From the NCBI GenBank assembly GCA_033063855.1, contig CP093831.1, forward strand, positions 25,420,001 to 25,484,000: DNA of 64,000 bases. The letters are read 5' to 3'. Positions 48,389 to 59,235 of this stretch are shown one piece after another (position 1 is the first letter of the stretch; the number at the start of each line of letters is the position of its first letter). A model generated the notes under the pieces. That model made no database searches. It was given only the letters and a program-made list of their open reading frames with translations, and was not told the origin of the DNA. Made by a program: the position numbers and the translations under genes. The stretch comes from Smittia aterrima. Its lineage: Eukaryota; Arthropoda; Insecta; Diptera; Chironomidae.

Positions 48389-48673
48389 TTCAACTTCTTT
48401 AATCGACACTTCACACAAAAATAAAGTTTTTCTATGATTATCTCGAATTTTGTTGAGACATGTTTAACGATTTTTGATACAACATCAGAAACTACAAGAA
48501 AACTGTTTAAGTTATCATTACATTACAATCCATTTTAGTCAAGAATCCAATTAAATGCCTTAACTGCAACGGCTCGACATGTTACCGCCCAATGGCGTCA
48601 TGATCAGACATTTCTCATCACTTTCTTTTAATTAGACCAAAAAAAAATCACTAAAATATTTAAAAAAAGAAGT
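48389..48673. other. Upstream region of R1
   Basis: No gene is seen. It is similar to 49769-50071, 52198-52480 and 54756-55020, the regions upstream of the other reverse-array copies. Landmarks such as TTGTTGAGACATGTTTAACG and TTTCTTTTAATTAGAC are found in the same order, followed each time by a tRNA-Ile-like sequence. Confidence 0.65.
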
Positions 48674-48747
48674 TGGCTTCCAGAAAGGATTGAACTCTCG
48701 ACCTCCGCGTTATTAGCACGGTGCTCTCGCCACTGAGCTATGGAGCC
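48674..48747 (-). tRNA. tRNA-Ile (AAT) copy, probably degenerate
   Basis: The minus strand keeps the anticodon loop CTAATAA (AAT) and most stems. Relative to the intact copy at 55029-55102 it has an extra base in the 3' acceptor strand (TGGAAGCC) and a shortened D loop (CAGTGGCGAGAGC). The acceptor stem then pairs imperfectly. It may be non-functional. Confidence 0.6.
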
Positions 48748-48884
48748 TGTTGACGATCAATTGACAGAAATGCTAATATTATTATGCAAATCCTTATCAG
48801 AAAGAACTGTAATTTCTTTCTTCATCATCTCAATTCTCTCACAGAGTCACATCATGAGAAGATAACGTTTCTGTTTGTTTCTAA

Positions 48885-49240
48885 TTCAAGTACCAGATCA
48901 GGAATCCAGGCTAGAGCATTTTCATGTTCAACACTCTTGGTCCTTCAATTACCAAATGTTTCAACCTTTGCTTTCTTATTTCTTCCTTCAACGCATCTTC
49001 AAACTCGGCTTTAGTGAAGTATATAGGTGCCATTTGAATTTAACGATTTTCCCACGTCATTGTATTTTAGTCGACGTCATAATTGTTAAGTAGCATTTGT
49101 GTCTCCAATTGAAACAAATGTCTCGTGACGTTTTCAAAAGCGAAGGACAATGAAGTCTCGTGATCGCTGATTTCTTTGATTTGAATTTGGCAAATTGCAC
49201 TCGCAATCCCAAATAATAAAGCAAAAGTTTTCACTTTCAT
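48885..49240 (-). pseudogene. Reverse-array IR relic (N-terminal and C-terminal fragments joined)
   Basis: From ATG 49240 downward the frame reads like R1: MKVKTFALLFGIASAICQ, then FENVTRHLFQLETQM, then a stop (TAA) at the codon where R1 and R2 have TGA. About 15 codons further the text jumps to a fragment from near the C-terminus (EEIRKQRLKHLVIEGPRVLN, 48885-49013) that has TAG in place of Glu before PGF. More than 1.5 kb of the middle is missing. Clearly dead. Confidence 0.85.
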
Positions 49241-49482
49241 CTTTTTTAATCAACACTTCACACCAAACTAAAGACTTTTCTAACTTGTTCGAATTTATTG
49301 AACAACAATAATTTTCTAAAGACATGTTTTGTTCAAGTAATCATCTCATTACAATCAATTTATTCAAGAATTCGATAAAAATGCTTCGACATGTGTCCAC
49401 TCGATGTGCTGGCATTTCTCATCCTTTGCCTTTCTTTTAATTAGACAGCAAAAAAAATCACTAAAATACTTTAAAAAAAAGT

Positions 49483-49560
49483 TGCCTCCAGAAAGGATTG
49501 AACTCTCGACCTTCGCAAAGTAAGAGAATGCGACGCTCTGACCAGCTGAGCTATGGAGAC
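49483..49560 (-). tRNA. tRNA-Ile-like gene with enlarged anticodon loop (probable pseudogene)
   Basis: Acceptor (GTCTCCA with TGGAGGC, one G-U pair), D arm (TAGCTCAGCTGG) and T arm (GAGAGTTCAATCC) are kept. In the anticodon arm, the five-base stem TCGCA/TGCGA is perfect but the loop is 11 bases (TTCTCTTACTT) and no longer carries AAT. It is not a standard tRNA. Confidence 0.6.
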
Positions 49561-49654
49561 TGATGACGATTGATTGACAGAATTGCTAATATTATTATGC
49601 AAATCCTTATCAGAAAGAACTGTAATTTTTTTCATCATCATCTCAGTTTACTTC

Positions 49655-49768
49655 TAATTAAATAAATGTTATGTGACGTTAGGCCACGGACAATGAATTC
49701 TCGTGTTCTCCGATTTGTATTTTGCAAATTGCACTTGCAATCAAAAATATTAAAACAAAAGATTTCAT
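49655..49768 (-). pseudogene. Second reverse-array IR relic (N-terminus only)
   Basis: From ATG 49768 the frame gives MKSFVLIFLIASAICKIQIG, EHENSLSVA, then a stop and text ending in a match to VTKHLF shifted in frame. Nothing of the channel part follows; the next downstream feature is a tRNA-like gene. It is a short remnant of another copy. Confidence 0.75.
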
Positions 49769-50071
49769 TTTCAATTTCTTTAATCAACACTCCACACAAA
49801 ACTAAAGTTTTTCTATGATTATCTTGAATTTTGTTGAGACATGTTTAACGATTTTTGAGACAACATTAGAAACTACAAGAAAAATATTCAACTAATCATT
49901 TCATCACAATCAATTTTAGTCAATAATCCTGGATTATTAATCCAATAAAAAAATGCTTCAACTGCTCAGGCTCGACATGTTTCTACCTAACTACGTCATG
50001 ATCAGAGATTTCTCATCACTTTCTTTTAATTAGACAAAAAAAAAATTAATAAAATATTTAAAAAAAAAAGT

Positions 50072-50146
50072 TGGACTCCAGAAAGGATTGAACTCTCGAC
50101 CTCCGCGTTATGGGCACGGTGCTCTAACCAGCTGAGCTACAGAGCC
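50072..50146 (-). tRNA. tRNA-Ile-derived gene with CAT in anticodon position (probable pseudogene)
   Basis: The anticodon stem is that of tRNA-Ile (CCGTG/CGCGG) but the loop is CCCATAA. This puts CAT, a Met-type anticodon, where AAT should be, and replaces the invariant U33 by C. The acceptor strands GGCTCTG and TGGAGTCC no longer match well. Most likely non-functional. Confidence 0.6.
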
Positions 50147-50176
50147 TATGACGATCCATTGACAGAAATGCAAATA

Positions 50177-52197
50177 TTAAGAATGCACACGAAAAAGAGC
50201 TCGAAGAATGAATGTGAACACAATGTAATTTTTTAAATAGATCAACCATTCGATCAAGAATCCGATGGCAATGAAAATCAAACTTGCTGACCAGATAACA
50301 AATCCAGGCTCGAGCAAATGCATGGTCAACACTCTTGGTCCTTCAATTATTGAATATTTCAGCCTTTGCTTTCGAATTTCATCATTCATCACAGTTTCCG
50401 TTTCGTGTTGGATGATTCCAGCTGTGAAGAGCTGCTGAGACTTCAAGTCAATGATTCCAACAAAATGATGATGAGCCTCAAATACAATTCCACACATTTC
50501 AGTGGAAATAACTTCTTCTCTTAATCTTTCTGCAAATCGTCCTTTCGTGTGTTTGGCTATTTTTGCTTCGTAAGCAATATCAGTTTGAACAACTCCCTTA
50601 AAGTTCGGGTCGAAGATCCTTTCAACGAAGCCTTTTTCTTTAAGTTTTTCATTTTTATTATCAACTCGTGCCCTGGAATAGCGAAAATATTTTGGTTAAA
50701 ATTTATTTTTATGCAAAAAAAAAATTCTTCACCTTTCTGTTATTTCTGAAAACGGATTTTTCTTTCCAAAATTTTCTTCCATGTAGAACGTGAAGCCTTG
50801 CTCGATCATTTCTTCAACTGTTTGAATTTCAGGTTTGGCGACATCTTTCTGCATGAACTCATACATTTTGCCTTGCCACGCTGTTCTGATGATCAAACAG
50901 AAGATGATGAACAACATTGTCAGATATCTCGCGAAGTTTGTTCTCGGCAAAGAGTCTTGTGAGATTCCAAAAAAGATCTTAACGACGTCAAGCCATGGCG
51001 TCGTGACATTCGAGCCAATAATGAAATCTCTGATCGATCGTTTGACGCAATACAAAATCAGAATCGTTAAGAATGAAGCCACGAACGTTGCTGCGATCAG
51101 TGCCCAAGTAAAGAAGTCGAAAGGCATCAGCAGCTTTTCGTATTCAGTGTAGTTTCCGGCTGGTGGAGCTGATAATTTTTGTGGCAGATATTTAATAGGC
51201 CAAGTTGTGAATTTAATCTGCTCAATATTCTCATCAGCAAAGAAATACATCGATTGTAAATCAATTTCCTCTCTAAAAGTAAAAATATTAGTTCGAGAGA
51301 AACAAACATCGCTTGCTTTTCTTACTGCGAAGGATTCCTATCGAAAACATCGTAACATCCTTCGATTACGGGGACGGTTAGAGGTGTATATTGTTTTATA
51401 ATGTCCACCAGTTTTATCCGGTAATTAAGATGAGGACTCAATGTTGAAATAATCACTTGAGAAATATTTGGAATTTGTGTTAAGTGCGAAGGCAAAAAAT
51501 GACTTTTTTCTGTATAATTTAAAAATTCAGAGAAGTAGTTTTTTCGCAAATATTCGAGTCGAATTTCGCAATTGTGAAAGTTGCTGAGCTTTTCTAACAC
51601 GAATTTATCGTTTTCCCATCTTTTTGTGATTTTGTTGAATCTGTTGACTTCTTGTAAGTTAAGTTCACCGCATTTTCCAGGTGAATACCAAAGGAAAGTC
51701 ATGAGCCTCACGAATTTTGCGTCATCAACCAGAAAGTATTCGTACTGAATGCTATTCGCTAAAACGTAGACAGTACCCTTCAGCTTAGCCAATGACTTGA
51801 TGTCGTTGTCGGTTGCTCCTTGGCAGTAGATGAAAAATTGCATCGGTTTGAAGAATTTGTTGGTTAGAGTCAGTTTTTTGTTGAAATCGCGAAGCTTTGT
51901 AAATGAATTGAAAGTCAAGAAGGCTGAAGAGTCGAGTTGAATTTTCTTGATGCCAATCTCAAGATTCTGAAGCGTGAATGGCATTCCCTTCTCGTTCAAG
52001 TTTTTAAGGAAAAGCCACGTCATCGTATTTCAGTCGACGCCATAATTGTTGATGAACATTCGTGTCTCCAATTGAAATAAATGTTTTGTGACGTTCTCAA
52101 AGGCCAAGGCCAATGAAGTCTCGTGTTCGCTGATTTCTTCGATTTGTATTTGGCAAACTGCACTCGCAATCCAAAATATTAAAGCAAAAGCTTTCAT
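50177..52197 (-). CDS. Ionotropic receptor, reverse array gene R2, with in-frame TGA at codon 56
   Basis: Exons 52197-51326, 51272-50733 and 50672-50177 on the minus strand; 635 codons before the final stop, in frame at both junctions (introns 53 and 60 nt). Codon 56 is TGA (52030-52032), at exactly the same place as in R1 and in the same local sequence (GTCGACTGAAATACGATG). No other lesion: signal peptide MKAFALIFWIASAVCQ, PFDFFTWALIAATF, WLDVVKIFFGIS, RTAWQGKMYEFMQ, KMCG-type second ligand-binding half (STEMCGIVFEAHHHF), and EPGFVIWSASLIFIAIGFLI as TM3. The alternatives are the same as for R1: a single-lesion pseudogene, stop-codon read-through, or translation from the ATG three codons after the stop without a signal peptide. 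Confidence 0.75.
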
Positions 52198-52481
52198 TTT
52201 CAACTTCTTTAATCAACACTTCACACACAACTAAAGTTTTTCTATGATTATCCCGAACTTTGTTGAGACATGTTTAACGATTTTTGAGACAACATTAGAA
52301 ACTACAAGAAAAATGTTTAACTAATCATGACATTTTAATCAGTTTTAGTCAATAATCCAATAAAAAAATGCCTCAACTGCTAAGGCTCGACATGTTTCTA
52401 CCTAACTACGTCATAAACATTTATCATTCTTTCCCTTCCTTATAATTAGACAAAAAAAAACTTAAGTATTTTAAAAAATCT

Positions 52482-52562
52482 TGGCTCCAGAAAGGATTGA
52501 ACTCTCGACCTTCGCGTTTATATTTGAATGTGCGACGCTCTGACCAGCTGAGCTATGGAGCC
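52482..52562 (-). tRNA. tRNA-Ile-like gene with insertion in anticodon arm (probable pseudogene)
   Basis: Acceptor stem (GGCTCCA/TGGAGCC) and D and T arms are perfect, but the anticodon arm has an insertion (TCGCACATTCAAATATAAACGCGA) and no seven-base loop. It shares GTCAGAGCGTCGCA with the copy at 49483-49560, so the two come from one altered ancestor. Confidence 0.6.
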
Positions 52563-52718
52563 TGATGACGAACAATCGACAGAAATGCAAATATTAATAT
52601 GCAATTCGTCATCATCTCAATTTTCTTTCGAGTCATATCATGAAAATTTACTTTTCTGTTTGCTGTTTAAATATTTGAACCAACATCTGCGATAGCTTTG
52701 CATTGCAAGGAGATCTTT

Positions 52719-54755
52719 TTAGTGTCCAGCAACACAATGCACTCGAAAAAGAGCTCGAAGGATGAATGTGAACACAATGCAATCTTTTAAAATGATCAGC
52801 CATTCAAACAAGAATCCGATGGCTATGAAAATCAAGCTTGACGACCAGATAACAAATCCAGGCTCGAGCATTTTCATGTTCAACACTTTTGGATCTTTAA
52901 TTATCAAATGTTTCAACCTTTGCTTTCGTATTTCATCATTCATCACAGTTTCCGTCTCATGTTGGATGATTCCAGCTGTGAAGAGCTGCTGAGACTTCAA
53001 GTCAATGATTCCAACAAAATGATGATGAGCCTCAAATACTAATCCACACATTTTAGTGTAAATAACTTCTCTCCTCAATCTTTCCGCATATCGTCCTTTC
53101 GTTGCTTTGGCTATTGTTGCTTCAAGAGCAATATCAGTTTGAACAACTCCCTTAAAGTTTGGATCGAAGATCCTTTCAACGAAGTCATATTTTTTAAATT
53201 TTTCATTTCTTTTGTCAACTTGTGCCCTGGAATAGCGAAAATATTTTTGTTATAAATTTATTTTTACTCGAAAAAAAATCTTTACCGTTTCGTTATTTCT
53301 GAATACGGATTTTTCTCTCTAAAATCTTCTTCCATGTAGAACGTGTAGCCTTGCTCGATCATTTGCTCGATAGTTTGAATTTCAGGTTTGGCGACATCTT
53401 TCTGCATGAACTCATACATTTTGCCTTGCCACGCAGTTCTGATGATCAAGCAGAAGAGGATGAACAACATTGTCAGATATCTCGCGAAGTTTGTTCTCGG
53501 CAAAACTGATTGTGAGATTCCGAAAAAAATCTGAACAACATTCAGTGATGGCGTCGAGACATTCGAGCCAATAACGAAATCTCTGATCGATCGTTTGACG
53601 AAATACAAAATCAGAATCGTTGAGAATGAAGCAACGAACGTTGATCCGATCAATGCCCAAGTGAAGAAGTCGAAAGGCATCAGCAGCTTTTCGTATTCAG
53701 TGTAGTTTCCGGCTGGTGGAGCTGATAATCGCTGAGGCAGATACTGAACAGGCCAAGCGATAAATTTAATCTGCTCAATATTCTCATCAGCAAAGAAATA
53801 CATCGATTGTAAATCAATTTCCTCCCTAAAAGTAAAAATATTATTTCGATTTAAAACTAGATTAAAGTGCTTGCTTTTCTTACACGGTAGGATTCCTATC
53901 GAAAACATCGTAACAGCCTTCGATTACGGGGACGGTTAGAGGTGTATATTGTTTTATAATGTCCACCAGTTTTATCCGGTAATTAAGATGAGGACTCAAT
54001 GTTGAAATAAGCACTTGAGAAATATTTGGAATTTGTGTTAAGTGCGAAGGTAAAAAATAACTGTTTTCGGTATAATTTAAAAATTCAGAGAAGTAGTTTT
54101 TTCGCAAATATTCGAGTCGTATTTCGCAATTGTGAAAGTTGCTGAGCTTTTCTAATACGAATTTATCGTTTTCCCATTTCTTCGTGAGTTTGTTGAATCT
54201 GTTGACTTCCACTAAGTTAAGTTGCCCGCATTTTCCAGGTGAATACCAAAGGAAAGTCATGAGACTCACGGATTTTGCGTCATCAACAAGAAAGTATTCG
54301 TACTGAATGCTATTCGTTAAATCAAAGTCAAAACCCTTTAGCTTAGCCAATGATTTGATGTCCTTGACGGTTGCTCCTTGGCAGTAGATGAAAAATTGCA
54401 TCGGTTTGAAGAATTTGTTGGTTAGAGCCAGTTTTTTGTTGAAATCGCGAAGCTTTGTAAATAAGTCGAAGGTCAAAAAAGCTGAAGAGTCGAATTGAAT
54501 TTTCTTGATGCCAATCTCAAGATTCTGAAGCTTGAAGGGCATTCCCTTCTCGTTCAAGTTTTTAAGGAAAAGCCACGTCATCGTATTCGAGTCGACGCCA
54601 TAATTGTTGATGAACATTCGTGTCTCCAATTGAAATAAATGTTTTGTGACGTTCTCAAAAGCGAAGGACAATGAATTCTCGTGTTCGCTGATTTCTTCGA
54701 TTTGTATTTGGCAAATTGCACTCGCAATCCAAAATATTAAGAACAATCTTTTCAT
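52719..54755 (-). CDS. Ionotropic receptor, reverse array gene R3 (intact)
   Basis: Exons 54755-53884, 53825-53286 and 53226-52719 on the minus strand (introns 58 and 59 nt), predicted 639 aa with no interruption. Codon 56 is TCG (Ser), where R1 and R2 have TGA. Signal peptide MKRLFLIFWIASAICQ, an extracellular region with WYSPGKCGQLNLVEVNRF, PFDFFTWALIGSTF as TM1, SLNVVQIFFGIS, RTAWQGKMYEFMQ, a second ligand-binding half with FEAHHHFVGIIDLKSQQLF, and EPGFVIWSSSLIFIAIGFLF as TM3. The second intron is at the same place as the single intron of the forward IRs; the first intron is extra. Same divergent IR family, separate branch. It is the reference copy for this array. Confidence 0.9.
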
Positions 54756-55028
54756 TTCAACTTCTTTAATCAACACTTCACACAAAACTAAAGACTTTTC
54801 TAACTTGTTCGAATTTATTGAACAAGAATAATTGTCTAGAGACATGTTTTGTCCAGCTAATCATTTCATTACAATCAATTTATTAAAGAATTCAATAAAA
54901 ATGCTTCGACATGTGTCCACCCGATGTGCTGGCATTTCTCATCCTTTTGCTTTCTTTTAATTACAAAAAAATCTCACAAATCTTTAAACAAAAAATTAAA
55001 ATAACAATTTAAGAAAAAAAAAAATTTT

Positions 55029-55102
55029 TGGCTCCAGAGAGGATCGAACTCACGACCTCCGCGTTATTAGCACGGCGCTCTAACCAGCTGAGCTATGGAG
55101 CC
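55029..55102 (-). tRNA. tRNA-Ile (AAT anticodon)
   Basis: 74 bases on the minus strand: acceptor GGCTCCA/TGGAGCC plus discriminator A, D arm TAGCTCAGCTGG, anticodon stem CCGTG/CGCGG with loop CTAATAA (AAT), and T loop TTCGATC. No intron. A T-rich run follows downstream on the minus strand (complement of 55010-55028). It is the only copy of five in this array with every arm in order, and probably the source of the other four. Confidence 0.95.
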
Positions 55103-55393
55103 AATTTGATTGATGAAACATTTTCTGTAAAAAAACATTTTTTTCCTGTAAATTCTGAAAAAGAAAAAAAAATCAAAAGAAATAAAAATAATTTTCTATT
55201 TTGTTTTAATTTTAAATTTGGTTTAGTTTTCGATTGACAAAAATTATTTTATCTGAATTCGCTTTATCTTAATTTAACTTAAAACTAATTTGTCGTTTCG
55301 TTTGATACAAAATGTCACATTTCCGTCACTTCAACGTTTCGATGAGTCGGGATGGGCGCTTTTCTGAGCTGTCGACGATTTTCCACTTCAAAA
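55103..55393. other. Spacer
   Basis: Very AT-rich, with no gene recognised. Confidence 0.5.
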
Positions 55394-55644
55394 TTACCGA
55401 CGACCTCGACTGCTAGACTGTAAACAAAAATTAAATATTAAAATCACACTTCACAAGAAATTAAATTTCTCAAACTCACATAACTCGCTCCTTGACTTGG
55501 AATTCTCGCACAACATCTTCGAGTGCAACGATGACGTCTCTCCAACAAAGATAACAGAGTCGCGACTAAAATATCAACCAAATCCGAATTCCCGACGGAG
55601 TTTTGGTTTTGTGTTTGCGGTGGAATATAAAATGCTCGCGACAT
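55394..55644 (-). CDS. Possible small spliced gene, 62 aa, unknown
   Basis: On the minus strand, exon 55644-55480 (55 codons from ATG), a 62-base intron with GTGAGT donor and TTTGTTTACAG acceptor, then exon 55417-55394 ending in TAA. The predicted peptide has a hydrophobic stretch (LVDILVATLLSLLE) next to a Cys/Arg-rich stretch (RRHRCTRRCCARIP) and ends SSSRGRR. The good splice signals and in-frame joining are the only support; no family is recognised. It could be chance. Confidence 0.3.
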
Positions 55645-58600
55645 TTTTATTTCTTTGTACTTTCAATAATTTTTTTCTTCCTCAAAAATAATTTTTTAAA
55701 ATTATTTAATTCAATTTTTTCTTTTTTTTAAATAATTTTCTTTGTTCAAAAAATGTTCTCGGTTCAATGATTTTTTCAAGAGCACAGCGAACGCACTTCC
55801 TTCTTCTTGCTATCGTCACAAAAGACTGGCAGAACATAAACTCAATTCCGGGTATTATTAAATCGCATTGCTTCGATGAAAAACAATGTTCCGAATGTTT
55901 TCTATTATGTCATTTCCACCAACACAACTGAGAGCTCCTGAGTAAACTTCCCCCTTCAAAACGACGATAAAGGAAAATAGACAAGTGAGCATGCAATGAA
56001 TGAAAAAGGGCGCAAAAAGTTCGGTTGTAAATGTTTCAATGTTTCTCTGTCTTCGGCCGAAATTAAAGCGTCAAGCATTGATTCGTATTCAACAGCTGAA
56101 AGGTAGAGTCGTCAATACAGTTCCAGAAAAAGCCGAAAGGGAAGCGAAGCAATTAGGAAAGAAGGGGACGACGAGTGAATGTTTGTTCGAGGAAACCGAA
56201 TCTATTCGGCGGAAAAAATTGAAAGTTAAACTCGATTTCGAGAAGTTGCATTGGATTCAAGTGATTTCTGGGAATCGTACGGAAGTTGAGTGACGTTCAA
56301 CTTCAGAAATGTTTAAAGCTTCATTGAAAAATTAATCACACAAACGAACACTCCCCAAATGCAAAGTGAAAACTCGTCACAGGTGTTACGATCAGTCATT
56401 AAAAACTCGAATGGATTTAGAACTCCAACTTGGACTGGTTTCTCTTTCCCATGTTAACCGCCCAACTCTAATTTTCATGACAACAACAAAAGAAAAGCGA
56501 AAGATCATAAAACCAAAGCCGACAACAAGAGATGAACCCGAAAACTTCTTTTAATTTACACTGATTTGATTTGATATGTGAACGCGAGAGAGACATCGAC
56601 GGAATAAGATTTTAATGATATGTTAAACTACTTTGAGCTTTAAATGCGTAACAAATCTTTAATTTCTTTTTAAATATCGCTTCGTGTTTGGATATTTATT
56701 TGTTAATCTCTTCTTCTTCTTCATCATCGTCTTCGGGCAACCATAAAAAATCTTCTGTAATGAAACGGATAAAAACCGTCACCCAAACAAATTCTATTTC
56801 TCTCTCTCGTTGTTCCAGGTGTCAATCGTGATGATGTTTGTATTTTATTCTGTGGCTTGATTGTTATTGATTTCGTCTTCGATGATATTCAAGATTAAAA
56901 GGGGAATCGCAATGAAATGATAAATTCGAGACCTATGAATATTCATAAAATTTTCAATCCTTTCATTCAAGTCCCTAGAGACTTTTTCGCGAGTCACGAT
57001 TTTAATTTCGATTCTCCAGACACCGGGAACGGAACATTCACTGCGCTTTTGATTAATTACATTGCAAATTTAAAGGTTTTGCCTTTTTAATGATGCCAAA
57101 GAGTTCTCGCTTTATTTTTTTCTATTAAAATTGTTTGAAAAAGTTGCAACTAATGCGACGCAAAAAAAATCGATGGCAAATGTTTATCTGCTGCCAACGG
57201 AAATTAAATCGTCTACGAACGACGAAGGCAAAGTCTTCACTTTGCGAGTTAATTTTCCCCGAGAACAAATTCTTTGTCATTAAGTGCACATCTAGACAAA
57301 CAACTTAATTTGTCACCGTTTTCCTTGAGCTTAGTTTATTAATGAGATTCATCTTTTATTCACAAGCATCTCAAGTTGATTAAATCAAGAGACGAGAAGG
57401 ACTTTTTTCTTCCTCTCCTATCGATTCACGAACCCAGCGAGAACATCACAACTTTTGTTTGAATTAAGATTCCAAGTTTATTTCCAACTGTACGGATTAA
57501 ATTGGTTGACAAATGAGGGTCATTTCTGTCACCGGCAATATCCTAAATAATTAATGAGACTTAAGGACACTCCAGTGCAATATCTTATTCATTCTGATGC
57601 GCTCTGACTGAGAAAGGAAACACTTTTGTTTCATTGAACTTTTTCGGAAGAAGTCACGCAAGATCTTGTTTGCTTTTATGACTCGAAGCATGCAAATCGA
57701 AACGAAGTTCTCGTTCGAGACTCAAACTTCGAGACAAATGAATTAACAAACATAAAAATAATTGACCGAAGAGAGATAGCAAATCTTTTGTTAGAAAGAA
57801 CAAATTGCACCCCGAAGAGAGTTTCACGTTGATTGAAGTAAAGCAAAATCATGAACAAGAGAAATTGCTTTGCTCAACTTGAAGAACAGAGCAGAGCCCG
57901 CATTTCAAAATATTTCTTCTGACATCAACAGAATTACAAAAGATGAATAAAAGTCAACCAGAAAGCGGCGATAAAATTTTAATAAAAGTCAAATCGTAAA
58001 ACTTTAAAGTGACACGCAGTTTAATTGTAGTTTTTAAAAATATTGTTTCCCAAGTGATGAGAGGACAACGACCTAGATTTTAATTTTAGAACAAAAAAAA
58101 ATTCCACGTAATAAATCTTCAGTTTAATAATAAATATGAATTGTGCAAGATTCGAATGAAACTGAATTTTCTATTCCAAGTCTCGTTCATTGACTTGCAA
58201 CTGGCAAAATGTCTCGACACGACACTTGCACTCCGTTTCACGTCATCGAACTCTTGAACTAAATCGAAAGTTGACTACTTGACCATCGGTCACTCTCTAA
58301 TCGACAACCAAAGCGATACAAATTTAAATTATTTATCTACATCGACTGTGCAACTGTGATGTCATGAATAATTCATTAATCTCGTTCTTGTTTTTATTTC
58401 CGAGGACCTGCGAAGCTTAAACTCATAATAAATAATGGAATTAATCCAGATGCAAGTTGATCGGGGTTATCTACAAATTCAAAAACGATTGTTTGTTGAT
58501 TCTCTGAATGAAACGTAAACAAATAATTAGTTAATTACAGCCACGGTCAATTTACTGTTCAAATTTTACAAATTCCCGTTCGTTCGGTTCTTTGACATAT

Positions 58601-59235
58601 GGCTCCTTCGTTTAATGATAAAACGCTCGATCGATTTGCGACAAAACTTTTAAATTTTATGAACAGAATGTTCTTCTGTCTCTGAGTCACACGCTGAGCT
58701 TGTTTAAAGGGCTTTGTTTATTTGATTGTGAATCGATTCCTCATTGACAATTAAAAGCAGCTCGAGGCAGTTTGCCATCGACTCAACTGTCGATATCAAC
58801 TCACCACTTGTGTCAATTTAAAATTCAACTCACCACTCACTCACACACACAGACAAAGCTTGCCACAGAAGCAATAAATATTTCCACTCGGCATGACGTA
58901 ATTTCGCGAGTTAAAGTGAGTTTTTCTCTCTCTTCAAAGTTGTTTAACGCGTCCACACCTCTTCGGAAATGTGTTTGATAACGTAACTGTGATAAGGAAT
59001 CATCAAAGTGCGATGATTCATTCCAACGCTTAGCAATCTAAAATATAGAAAAAAAAGAATAATACGACATGTGGTGTTCCAACAACATTTGAGCGAAAAA
59101 GAGAAAACAACAGAAACTTGTTCAGTAGGCTTTCGGTGTTTGTGAGCAACGCAACGCTAACTTTGTTGAATAGCCGCTGCTGACCTGATTAGCAAGTATT
59201 AAATTTAGCTAAGTGCATTATCGATAAAAAGAACC
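55645..59235. other. Gene-free spacer
   Basis: I see no gene, RNA gene or clear repeat. The open frame 56000-56293 is Lys/Glu-rich without a recognisable domain or splice partner and is not called. A TCAGT initiator-like site at 59124-59128 lies ~110 bases before the CRAL-TRIO start and could be its transcription start. Confidence 0.5.

Noticed and set aside
49134..49325. Minus-strand 63-codon open frame at the start of the first IR relic
   Set aside because: It runs in a different frame from the receptor-like text and uses upstream sequence that is non-coding in R1-R3.
56000..56293. Plus-strand frame of 97 codons, Lys/Glu-rich
   Set aside because: No family recognised, no splice or promoter support; likely chance.
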